DNA from: Chloroflexota bacterium
Lineage (GTDB): Bacteria > Chloroflexota > Anaerolineae > UBA7937 > B3-Chlor
NCBI GenBank assembly: GCA_030616025.1
Contig: JAUWYD010000110.1
Location: 1-5,127 of the forward strand
DNA length: 5,127 nucleotides
Direction: 5' to 3'
The translations under genes and the position numbers were made by a program. Below, in pieces: positions 1-5,127 of the stretch (the stretch's first letter is position 1; each line of letters opens with the position of its first letter). The notes below the pieces were generated by a model. The model had not been told where the DNA came from. It did no database searches and saw only the letters and a list, made by a program, of their open reading frames with translations.

Positions 1-118
1 GCTTGCGGGAATCGGGTTGATCAACGATCCCCAAGCGGCTGGCTGCACGGCGAACGACTGGTGTGGCGCCGAGGACCAGAAGGAGCGCGCTTGTGAAGAC
101 GAGCAGAAGGTTGATCAC
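1..118 (-). CDS. Undecaprenyl-phosphate sugar-1-phosphate transferase (WecA/TagO/MraY family), N-terminal fragment
   Basis: Only the first 39 codons are in the window; the gene runs off the left edge. It starts with GTG at 118-116, overlapping the TGA of the upstream gene as GTGA. A strong Shine-Dalgarno, GGAGGAG at 133-127, lies 8 nt before the GTG and decides this start. The peptide opens with a hydrophobic helix (about residues 2-20, rich in Leu and Val). Next comes P-V-V-R-R, then R-L-G-I-V-D-Q-P-D-S-R-K at residues 28-39. This matches the first membrane segment and first cytoplasmic motif of WecA/TagO/MraY enzymes (family pattern K/R-x-G-x-V-D-x-P-x-x-R-K/R). Known members transfer a sugar phosphate, often GlcNAc-1-P, from a UDP-sugar to undecaprenyl phosphate on the inner membrane face, starting lipid-linked glycan synthesis. 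The catalytic aspartates lie beyond the edge, so substrate and intactness cannot be judged. Family assignment is fairly sure; the specific enzyme is not. Confidence 0.85.
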   Translation of the reverse strand, partial: MINLLLVFTSALLLVLGATPVVRRAASRLGIVDQPDSRK

Positions 119-3100
119 TGGCTCAACTCCTCCAGTCCGGCAATGAAGCTGTCCCAGGCGGGCCTCTCCTCCTGGCTAGCCAGCTCTCGGGAAACCAGAG
201 CTTCTCCGAGGGCCTCATCGATGCGGCCCAGATCCCGGTAGATGATCGCCAGGTTGCGATGAGCCTGATAGTTGTTGGGGGAGAGATCTATCGCACTCAG
301 ACAGTACTCGACGGCCTGGTCCAATTTCCCTTCTTGGGCCAGGAAGGTGCAGAGCTGGATGTGAGGCTTGACCGCGCCGGGGGTGATTTCCAAGACCTGC
401 TGGTAGGCCTCCGCTGCCGCCTCGGTGTTGCCCAGCACCGTATACGCGTCTCCCAACAGGACGTGGGTCTCTACGAACTCAGAATCCAGCGCGAGCGACT
501 GTTGATACTTGGCGATGGCCTCCTCGTATCTGCCGACGATGAAATAGACCAGGCCCCATTCGTTGAATAGTTGGGCGTTATGGGGGCTCAAGGTCGTGGC
601 GTCTTCGTAGTAGCTCACCGCTTGCTCCCATCTGTCTTGGACATCCTGGGGATCCGTGCTGGACTCGGCCCACATACGGAACATCCGGCCGAGGTTGGCG
701 GAGTGATCAGTATTTAGGAGGTTGAGTTCCTTGGCTCTGTCTAGCACCACACGGCCGCTGTTGAAGAGCCCATCAGCACTCAGCGCTGCCACCTCCTCAG
801 GCGTCAAACGAAAGAAACCCTCGATGGTCTCAGGTTGGAAGAGAACACCCCCCTCTTCCGCACTGAGAGTCCTGGCCTTCTCCAGTATGGCTCGTGCCAT
901 AAAGAGGTAGTACCAGTCCTGGCCTGGAGCCAAGCGTATGCTCTCCTCGTAGAGTGCCATGCTGGCGTCCCATTCCTGAGCCTGGTCCCAGTTCAGACCC
1001 TGCTTGTAGTGGACGTCAGCCCTGACTATGTTCGCGTTAGTCACGAAGATTAGGGCAGTGACGCCAACCATCAAAACGATGAGAATCGCCACGCTTGGCC
1101 AACGGCACAGCGTTCTCGGAAGCCTGCCTTCACTGGTCAGAGCCAGAGTAACGAGGATGATGATGGTGAAGACCGCGGCATAGTAGATGAGAATGGTGTT
1201 GGAGAGTAGTGTGGAGTAGCTCAGCAGATCATCTATGTTTGTTATTTGGGGTTCATGGCTTACTATGGTGAAGTGGAGAACGATGAAGGGGAGGAAGATG
1301 CCTAGGGTGATTAGGACATATGCCAGCGTGGACATCACTGCCCCGGCTTGAGGCCGTTGTGAGGTTTGTCTTCTCGTCTCGAACATGATGATGGCCCCGC
1401 CCGATAGCCAGGTCAGTACGAGCAGCCAGGGAACGCTGAATCCGGTGGCCGCCAGGTCTGACCGGGCGATGGCAAGGTTGAAACCCAGAGTGGCCATGAT
1501 CAGTCCCATCACGATGGTAAGCGGCATAAGGTCCGCAACGCCCTTCCATAGAGAAGGACCGGCGGCAGCCTGCTCTCCCCTCCTCCCAGGTTTCCTGCGG
1601 CGACTCCTGCGGGGCCTGCGGGAGGGCGTCGGCGGCTGAGGTGGGGCTTCGGGGCCTGGTTCGATTGTGACTCTGCGCCACAAAGACAGACCTATGACGA
1701 CCAGCAGGGCCGTATAGACCCAGAAGTAGGTACGAGTGGCGGCTATGGCGATTCCGAAGTGAATCTCGATGAAGTGAGCGACGATGGCGGAAAACAGAGC
1801 GACAAGCAACACCTGATCCGTAGACGAGACTCCGGATCCCTCCTCCCCCTCTGGCGACAGGAACAGGGTGTGAATGACCAGATATGCGAGGAATCCGATG
1901 GTGATGCCGACTGCCAGAGCCACCCCTGAGAAGCGCCAGGTGCCCTCCAATAGTCGAGCGCCTACGGCGAAAGACACCCCGCCGAGAATCCACAAGACGA
2001 CGTAGATGTTACGCTGCAACCGATCTCTGGCGAAGCCCAGCCATTTGAGGCCGTAATAGAAGAGACTGCAGAACAGGAACATGTAGGAGACGAAGCCTAC
2101 CCATCCTGTCATCGCCAGGGCATCGAAGGTTTCGTTGTGAGAGCGATCTGGAGAGGCGTTTCGAGCCTCGTAGTGAGCCAGGTCGGGGGGGTAGAATCTG
2201 TTGTAAGCCACGTACATGGATTCTGGTCCGTAGCCGACAAGAGGGCGTATGACGTTCAATCTGTCCAGGTGGTCGGGAGGGAGACCAATTGGTTCGTGGG
2301 CACCAACCAGATCAAGGACTCCTTCCCAGATGAGGACTCGCACCTTGCCAGTACCCGTGTCTGTTTCAAGAACTCTTCCCAGGCGGCCTAGGTAGGGGAT
2401 GTCTCGTAAAGGAGCGAGGGGAGTGTCAGGCACATTGAGGGCTGCCAAGAATAGGATACCAGCAACGGCTACTCCTGCGGCTCCCACCCAAAGCCATGTC
2501 ATCTTGCGTCTCACTCCAAAGATGAAGACAAAGACGAATAGGCCCACAAGCAGTCCTATCCAGGGGCCCCGGCTCTTGGTGAAGAAGATACAGACAAGCT
2601 GGATAGTGAGGACAAGAGCGTACAGCACGCCCAAGAGATGGGCAGCGAGTGCTTCCTCACGGAAAGTGTACCAGAAGGAGACTACGAATAGAATCATCAC
2701 CGCTGCCAGGGCCACGAACTCTGCGAAGACACCACCGGTTAGGACTACATAGTTCAGCCGAAAGATCAAGAGAAGGAAGTAGGACAGGGAGAGGGATTGA
2801 CCGGCGAAGAGCATCACATAGGCAGCCACCCGCGCCGAAGGTCGCAGGTGTTTCTTCTTGGCGATGAACAGAGAGAAGAGGATCATTGACAGAGAGGCTA
2901 GCAGACTGCTGCCGAGAAGAAGATAGTAGGTTGCCCCGCCGGCCACATGTGCCGCATCGGAGAGAAAGAAGAGCTGATAGGCAAAGATGTACGCCAGACA
3001 CAGCGCCTGGAGGACGAAGAGAAAGACATAACTCGCGGTGGCTACGAGTTGTGGGGGACTGGCTCTTCCCTCTCCGGGAAGCGTGTCTGACCTGCCAAAG

Positions 3101-3738
3101 GACTGTAGATTGATTATGAACCGGCCCATAGTGATGGGGACGACCATGATCAAGTAAGCCGCCACGAAGATGGCATTACCCATGTTGGACGCCACTCGAG
3201 CTGTGACGTCGCCTCCCCAGGGCAGCGGGTCCAGTTCGAAATGCTGGATGATGCCGTAGAGCGCAATGGGGAAGCTGGTGACAATGATGACCGTGAACAA
3301 GCGTTCCAACTGCTGACGCGAGCGGAGGGTATCCAGCATCAGCATGAAGATCACGACGTAGGAAAGGAAGGTGTATGTGCCCTGCAAGCGCTGATAGGAG
3401 CCCCAGAAGCTGACCTTGGGAACCACGGAGGTTGCGGTGGTCAGGATGTAGACCCCCACCATGACCAGCGTGGGAATCACCAACGGCAGGCGAAGGAAGG
3501 CCAAGACACCTCCTCCGTTCTCCTTTGGTTGGCTTTTCCACCTCCCGAGCCGCGCCTCCAGTAGCTTCACCAACCAGGCCGCGACCATTACTAAGGCGAT
3601 GGAGCGGAGGAGGCTTAGCTTATCTGGCTCGAACACCCGGCTGCTGTAGACATTGAAGAACAGAGGCACAACTACGACGGCGGCCAGCCAACCGGCCTCA
3701 ATGACCCGTTCGCAGCAAAGGCTCAGTTTCGTTTGCAT
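115..3738 (-). CDS. O-antigen ligase/Wzy polymerase-like membrane protein with C-terminal TPR domain
   Basis: This 1207-residue protein has about 23 predicted membrane helices. The ligase/polymerase core (about 1-660) shows the R-V-A-S-N-M-G-N stretch before helix 6, K-S-R-G-P-W at 388-393, and a large outer loop (about 433-543). That loop carries R467-V-L-I-W, G-Y-G at 502-504 and D-R-S-H-N-E at 531-536. Conserved Arg and His at such places are the functional residues of WaaL/Wzy-type enzymes, which move undecaprenyl-linked glycans outside the cytoplasmic membrane. A Pro/Arg-rich linker (691-727) leads to a second module of about five helices (737-900). TPRs follow, four of them regular 34-residue units at 1055-1190. 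Basic loops fall consistently on one side, placing the linker inside and the TPRs outside. I chose the ATG at 3738 because GAGG lies 7 nt upstream; a GTG at 3792 would add 18 residues but has only a weak AGAGAGA before it. Typical ligases are about 400-600 residues, so this one is very long. It could be a polymerase, a glycan-to-protein ligase or a cell-wall ligase; sequence alone cannot decide. Confidence 0.85.
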   Translation of the reverse strand: MQTKLSLCCERVIEAGWLAAVVVVPLFFNVYSSRVFEPDKLSLLRSIALVMVAAWLVKLLEARLGRWKSQPKENGGGVLAFLRLPLVIPTLVMVGVYILTTATSVVPKVSFWGSYQRLQGTYTFLSYVVIFMLMLDTLRSRQQLERLFTVIIVTSFPIALYGIIQHFELDPLPWGGDVTARVASNMGNAIFVAAYLIMVVPITMGRFIINLQSFGRSDTLPGEGRASPPQLVATASYVFLFVLQALCLAYIFAYQLFFLSDAAHVAGGATYYLLLGSSLLASLSMILFSLFIAKKKHLRPSARVAAYVMLFAGQSLSLSYFLLLIFRLNYVVLTGGVFAEFVALAAVMILFVVSFWYTFREEALAAHLLGVLYALVLTIQLVCIFFTKSRGPWIGLLVGLFVFVFIFGVRRKMTWLWVGAAGVAVAGILFLAALNVPDTPLAPLRDIPYLGRLGRVLETDTGTGKVRVLIWEGVLDLVGAHEPIGLPPDHLDRLNVIRPLVGYGPESMYVAYNRFYPPDLAHYEARNASPDRSHNETFDALAMTGWVGFVSYMFLFCSLFYYGLKWLGFARDRLQRNIYVVLWILGGVSFAVGARLLEGTWRFSGVALAVGITIGFLAYLVIHTLFLSPEGEEGSGVSSTDQVLLVALFSAIVAHFIEIHFGIAIAATRTYFWVYTALLVVIGLSLWRRVTIEPGPEAPPQPPTPSRRPRRSRRRKPGRRGEQAAAGPSLWKGVADLMPLTIVMGLIMATLGFNLAIARSDLAATGFSVPWLLVLTWLSGGAIIMFETRRQTSQRPQAGAVMSTLAYVLITLGIFLPFIVLHFTIVSHEPQITNIDDLLSYSTLLSNTILIYYAAVFTIIILVTLALTSEGRLPRTLCRWPSVAILIVLMVGVTALIFVTNANIVRADVHYKQGLNWDQAQEWDASMALYEESIRLAPGQDWYYLFMARAILEKARTLSAEEGGVLFQPETIEGFFRLTPEEVAALSADGLFNSGRVVLDRAKELNLLNTDHSANLGRMFRMWAESSTDPQDVQDRWEQAVSYYEDATTLSPHNAQLFNEWGLVYFIVGRYEEAIAKYQQSLALDSEFVETHVLLGDAYTVLGNTEAAAEAYQQVLEITPGAVKPHIQLCTFLAQEGKLDQAVEYCLSAIDLSPNNYQAHRNLAIIYRDLGRIDEALGEALVSRELASQEERPAWDSFIAGLEELSQ
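127..133 (-). promoter_or_regulatory. Shine-Dalgarno for the WecA/TagO-like gene
   Basis: On the minus strand GGAGGAG (133-127) is followed by an 8-nt spacer and the GTG at 118. It lies within the last codons of the preceding membrane-protein gene. With the GTGA overlap, this suggests translational coupling of the two genes. Confidence 0.75.
169..576 (-). repeat. Four tandem TPR units in the large membrane protein
   Basis: Residues 1055-1190 form four consecutive 34-residue units, beginning at A1055 (A-Q-L-F-N-E-W-G), V1089 (V-E-T-H-V-L-L-G), V1123 (V-K-P-H-I-Q-L) and Y1157 (Y-Q-A-H-R-N-L-A). Each shows the TPR pattern of small residues and a late proline (I-T-P, L-S-P). A half unit, R-W-E-Q-A-V-S-Y-Y-E-D-A, precedes them. 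A separate, more degenerate unit lies near 907-940 just after the last membrane helix. TPRs normally bind peptides or partner proteins; the partner here is unknown. Confidence 0.85.
1558..1668 (-). other. Pro/Arg-rich linker between the two membrane modules
   Basis: Residues 691-727 of the large membrane protein contain no hydrophobic segment. They start Pro-rich (P-G-P-E-A-P-P-Q-P-P-T-P) and become strongly basic, with nine Arg and one Lys in the 14 residues 707-720. Under the positive-inside rule this tether is cytoplasmic. It separates the ligase/polymerase core from a second membrane module and is probably disordered. The coding DNA (minus strand) contains three in-frame copies of CCGCAGG. 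Confidence 0.7.
1594..1621 (-). repeat. Three in-phase CCGCAGG copies in the arginine linker
   Basis: The plus strand reads CCTGCGG at 1594-1600, 1606-1612 and 1615-1621, giving CCGCAGG in the sense direction. Spacings are 12 and 9 nt, multiples of three, so each copy encodes Arg-Arg in the same phase. Small in-frame expansion of the linker is a plausible origin, though codon choice for clustered arginines could also produce it. Confidence 0.5.
2665..3036 (-). repeat. Degenerate internal duplication of a two-helix membrane hairpin
   Basis: Within the ligase core, residues 235-293 and 305-358 resemble each other. Copy 1 begins A-S-Y-V-F-L-F-V-L-Q-A-L-C-L-A-Y; copy 2 begins A-A-Y-V-M-L-F-A-G-Q-S-L-S-L-S-Y. 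Nine of the first 18 aligned positions are identical (A, Y, V, L, F, Q, L, L, Y). A Gly-Gly pair then opens the second helix of each copy (267-268 and 335-336). The unit spacing is about 70 residues. Similarity between hydrophobic helices can arise by composition, but the shared polar and aromatic positions argue for common origin. Confidence 0.55.
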
Positions 3739-3745
3739 GGGTAGT

Positions 3746-3749
3746 CCTC
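3746..3749 (-). promoter_or_regulatory. Ribosome binding site choosing the ATG start at 3738
   Basis: On the minus strand GAGG (3749-3746) is followed by the 7-nt spacer ACTACCC and the ATG at 3738. This is better placed than anything before the alternative GTG at 3792, and it makes the protein begin M-Q-T-K-L-S-L just ahead of the first membrane helix. Confidence 0.6.
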
Positions 3750-3783
3750 GCTGCCTGCGAACTTCATCCGCAGAAGACGGCTT

Positions 3784-3820
3784 GTGATGCACTCTCTCTG
3801 ATGCTGCAGCCTGGCATCAC
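3784..3820 (-). repeat. Overlapping inverted repeats in the leader between epimerase and membrane-protein genes
   Basis: Right after the epimerase stop, the minus-strand transcript reads GTGATGC (3820-3814), GCATCA (3804-3799) and GCATCAC (3790-3784). The first element can pair with the second (6 bp, 9-nt loop) or with the third (7 bp, 23-nt loop), so the two hairpins exclude each other. No run of U follows, so this is not a normal intrinsic terminator. The third element overlaps the alternative GTG codon at 3792-3790. I see no convincing promoter in the 82-nt leader. Confidence 0.45.
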
Positions 3821-4768
3821 TCAAGACTGGACGCCCGTAGTGGATGGGACAATCTTCTCATGATGGGACAACATCAGGCGCAGCCCTTCAACCATGCTGA
3901 CCTTCGTCTCAAAGCCTAGTACCTTTCTGGCCAGGCTAGTCTCCGCGACCAGGCGGGACACACCCCCACCTTGGGTCGGGTTGTGCAGGGACACCACTCT
4001 CCTGCGCAGAAGATTCTCGATCTTCTTCAGCAAGTCGTTGATGCTTACTTCTTGGCCCGTCCCGATGTTGATGATGAATCCATTGACGTTATCAGTGAAC
4101 CCTGCCGTGGTCAGGGCGTTGACCACGTCACTGATGTAGATGAAATCTCGGGTCTGCTTGCCGCTGCCGAAGATGATTGGCGTGCTTCCAGTCAGGGCTT
4201 GGCTGACGAAATGTGGGATCACCGGTGGGTGTGACGGGGGAACCGCCTGTCCAGGGCCGTAGGCATTGAAAATACGAAGCATGACCACCTCGATATCGTA
4301 AAGGGCACCGAGGGCAGACAGATAGTACTCAGCAGCTATCTTGGTCACCGCGTACGGGTTGGGAGGGCGGATGACGGCCGTTTCTTTCACCGGCTGCTGC
4401 TCCTGCTCCCCGTAGACGGTCCCCGAGGACGCTAGAACGACCCTGTGCACCCCAGCATCTCGGGCCGCTGTCATCAGGCTGACGGTCCCGCCCACGTTCA
4501 CCTCGTTGTATTCCACCGGGTATAGTATCGACTCGGAGACTGAAACCCGCGCGGCCAGATGAAACACACACTCCACATCTCGCAGGAGGGTCCACAACTT
4601 GGGGACATCGCGGACATCACCTCGGGTGAAGGAGACAGCGCTCCCTAAGGTGGAAGGATCTCCCGAACTAAGGTCATCCAGTGCTCGGACACGGTGTCCC
4701 ATGCTGACCAGATGATTGGCGAGGGCTGAGCCTATGAAACCGGCGCCGCCCGTGACCAGGATCTTCAT
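3821..4768 (-). CDS. NAD-dependent nucleotide-sugar epimerase/dehydratase, extended SDR (UDP-glucose 4-epimerase-like)
   Basis: This complete 315-residue protein has the usual length for short bacterial and archaeal GalE-type epimerases. The Rossmann dinucleotide motif is G-G-A-G-F-I-G at 7-13. The acidic pair D31-D32 ending strand 2 suggests NAD(H) rather than NADP(H). D51-V-R-D follows, then H-L-A-A at 70-73. The active site is visible as S-S-G-T-V-Y-G (114-120) and Y139-x-x-x-K143. Substrate-side motifs are L-R-I-F-N-A-Y-G-P-G-Q (164-174) and R-D-F-I-Y-I-S-D-V-V (207-216). It should act in the cytoplasm on a UDP-linked sugar to supply glycan precursors. The exact reaction (Glc/Gal, GlcNAc/GalNAc or uronic acid C4 epimerisation, or a dehydratase role) cannot be read from these motifs. 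The ATG overlaps the previous stop as ATGA, with GGAG 6 nt upstream, pointing to coupled translation with the neighbouring SDR gene. Confidence 0.92.
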   Translation of the reverse strand: MKILVTGGAGFIGSALANHLVSMGHRVRALDDLSSGDPSTLGSAVSFTRGDVRDVPKLWTLLRDVECVFHLAARVSVSESILYPVEYNEVNVGGTVSLMTAARDAGVHRVVLASSGTVYGEQEQQPVKETAVIRPPNPYAVTKIAAEYYLSALGALYDIEVVMLRIFNAYGPGQAVPPSHPPVIPHFVSQALTGSTPIIFGSGKQTRDFIYISDVVNALTTAGFTDNVNGFIINIGTGQEVSINDLLKKIENLLRRRVVSLHNPTQGGGVSRLVAETSLARKVLGFETKVSMVEGLRLMLSHHEKIVPSTTGVQS

Positions 4769-5127
4769 CTCCCACTCCGAAACGAGCTTATGGTTTGCTC
4801 CAATCCCTCAGCGAGCGGCACCTGGGCCTTGAAGCCCAGAATCCGCTCCGCCTTGTCCACGGCAGGCACTCGACGCCTGGTGTCCTCGAAGTCGTCTCCA
4901 TACTCCTGCTCATAGGGCACAAGGGTGATGTCTGATGAGGAACTGGCCATGTTTTTGACGATCTCCGCCAGGTGAAGAACCGTCGTCTCTTCCGCCCGTG
5001 CGATGTTCAGTACCTCCCCGTTTGCAGCCTCAACCGTGGCCGCCAGCACCGTGCCCGCGACGGTGTCGTCAATGTATGTGAAGCATCGGGTTTGTCGTCC
5101 GTTGCCATGAACCGTAATCGGCCGACC
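4765..5127 (-). CDS. NAD-dependent epimerase/dehydratase (extended SDR), C-terminal fragment
   Basis: The last 120 residues of a gene that enters from the right edge; the open frame continues to the final base with no start. The fragment begins G-R-P-I-T-V-H-G-N-G-R-Q-T-R. It continues F-T-Y-I-D-D, the typical second-half signature of extended SDR sugar enzymes such as UDP-glucuronate decarboxylases, UDP-glucose 4-epimerases and dTDP-glucose dehydratases. A later stretch, Y-E-Q-E-Y-G-D-D-F-E-D-T-R-R-R-V-P, then K-A-E-R-I-L-G-F, is common in the substrate-binding C-terminal domain of these enzymes. The Rossmann half and the Y-x-x-x-K active site are outside the window, so the reaction is unknown. 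A GTG at 5049 is an internal valine, not a start, because homology continues upstream. The TGA overlaps the ATG of the next SDR gene. It resembles that neighbour in the same region (Q-T-R-x-F-x-Y-I and L-G-F-x-x-x-V), so the two are probably ancient paralogues. Confidence 0.9.
   Translation of the reverse strand, partial: GRPITVHGNGRQTRCFTYIDDTVAGTVLAATVEAANGEVLNIARAEETTVLHLAEIVKNMASSSSDITLVPYEQEYGDDFEDTRRRVPAVDKAERILGFKAQVPLAEGLEQTISSFRSGR
4775..4778 (-). promoter_or_regulatory. Ribosome binding site of the complete epimerase gene
   Basis: On the minus strand GGAG (4778-4775) is followed by TGGGAG and the ATG at 4768. The second GGGAG abuts the start codon and is too close to function well. 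The site lies inside the last codons of the preceding SDR gene, as expected for a coupled pair. Confidence 0.65.

Noticed and set aside
17..570. Plus-strand open frames at 17-241 and 259-570
   Set aside because: They are antisense to the TPR coding region and the WecA-like start, where the minus-strand protein shows clear repeats and motifs. Nothing in their translations resembles a known family.
1253..1993. A 246-residue open frame on the minus strand inside the large membrane-protein gene
   Set aside because: It lies in a different frame of a strongly supported gene. Its translation is rich in Arg, His and Ser with no recognisable motif, as expected of a shadow frame. It has no ribosome binding site.
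2657..3541. Open frames of 114 and 121 residues on the minus strand (2657-3001 and 3176-3541)
   Set aside because: Both overlap the conserved membrane core in another frame and have low-complexity, Cys/Arg/Leu- or His/Gly-rich translations with no domain.
3784..3820. Leader inverted repeat as a transcription terminator
   Set aside because: The stems are short and not GC-rich, and no U-run follows. The genes on both sides fit one operon.
3739..3820. Internal promoter before the large membrane-protein gene
   Set aside because: No credible -35/-10 pair is visible; the leader has no AT-rich hexamer near a suitable spacing.
2137..4234. Several plus-strand open frames of 60-117 residues across the membrane-protein and epimerase genes
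   Set aside because: All are antisense shadows of conserved coding sequence, with no plausible ribosome sites or domains.
5047..5049. GTG at 5049 (minus strand) as the start of a 94-residue protein
   Set aside because: The same frame is open to the window edge and encodes the conserved G-R-Q-T-R-x-F-x-Y-I-D-D stretch upstream, so the GTG is an internal valine of a truncated gene.

Overview
The window is a compact, single-direction piece of a cell-surface polysaccharide biosynthesis operon. All genes lie on the minus strand, so transcription runs from the right edge to the left edge. Composition is moderately GC-rich. There is no tRNA, rRNA, insertion sequence or CRISPR array. The gene mix, and a very long membrane protein joining an O-antigen-ligase/polymerase-type module to TPR repeats, recall exopolysaccharide loci of uncultured Chloroflexota (Anaerolineae-like) genomes. 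That placement is an impression from family resemblance, not something the sequence proves.

Layout in order of transcription. (1) 5127-4765: the C-terminal 120 residues of an extended-SDR nucleotide-sugar epimerase/dehydratase, cut by the right edge. (2) 4768-3821: a complete 315-residue NAD-dependent epimerase of the GalE-like extended SDR class, joined to gene 1 by an ATGA stop/start overlap. (3) An 82-nt leader (3820-3739) holding overlapping small inverted repeats. (4) 3738-115: a 1207-residue multi-spanning protein. It has an O-antigen ligase/Wzy polymerase core with SRG and DRSHNE motifs, an Arg/Pro-rich cytoplasmic linker, a second membrane module and C-terminal TPRs. (5) 118-1: the first 39 codons of a gene cut by the left edge. 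It starts at a GTG overlapping the previous stop (GTGA) behind a strong Shine-Dalgarno. The N-terminus matches WecA/TagO-type undecaprenyl-phosphate sugar-1-phosphate transferases.

How they fit together (inference from families). The two SDR enzymes would supply nucleotide sugars in the cytoplasm. The WecA/TagO-like enzyme would load the first sugar phosphate onto undecaprenyl phosphate. The large membrane protein would polymerise the lipid-linked glycan, or transfer it to an acceptor, on the outer face of the membrane. No flippase or ordinary glycosyltransferase is visible here; they would be expected outside the window.

The most notable features are inside the large protein: an apparent duplication of a two-helix membrane hairpin that seems to enlarge the ligase core, a nine-arginine linker encoded by short in-frame DNA repeats with a strong internal SD-like sequence, and a predicted extracytoplasmic TPR domain. 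I see no clearly new defence or mobile system.
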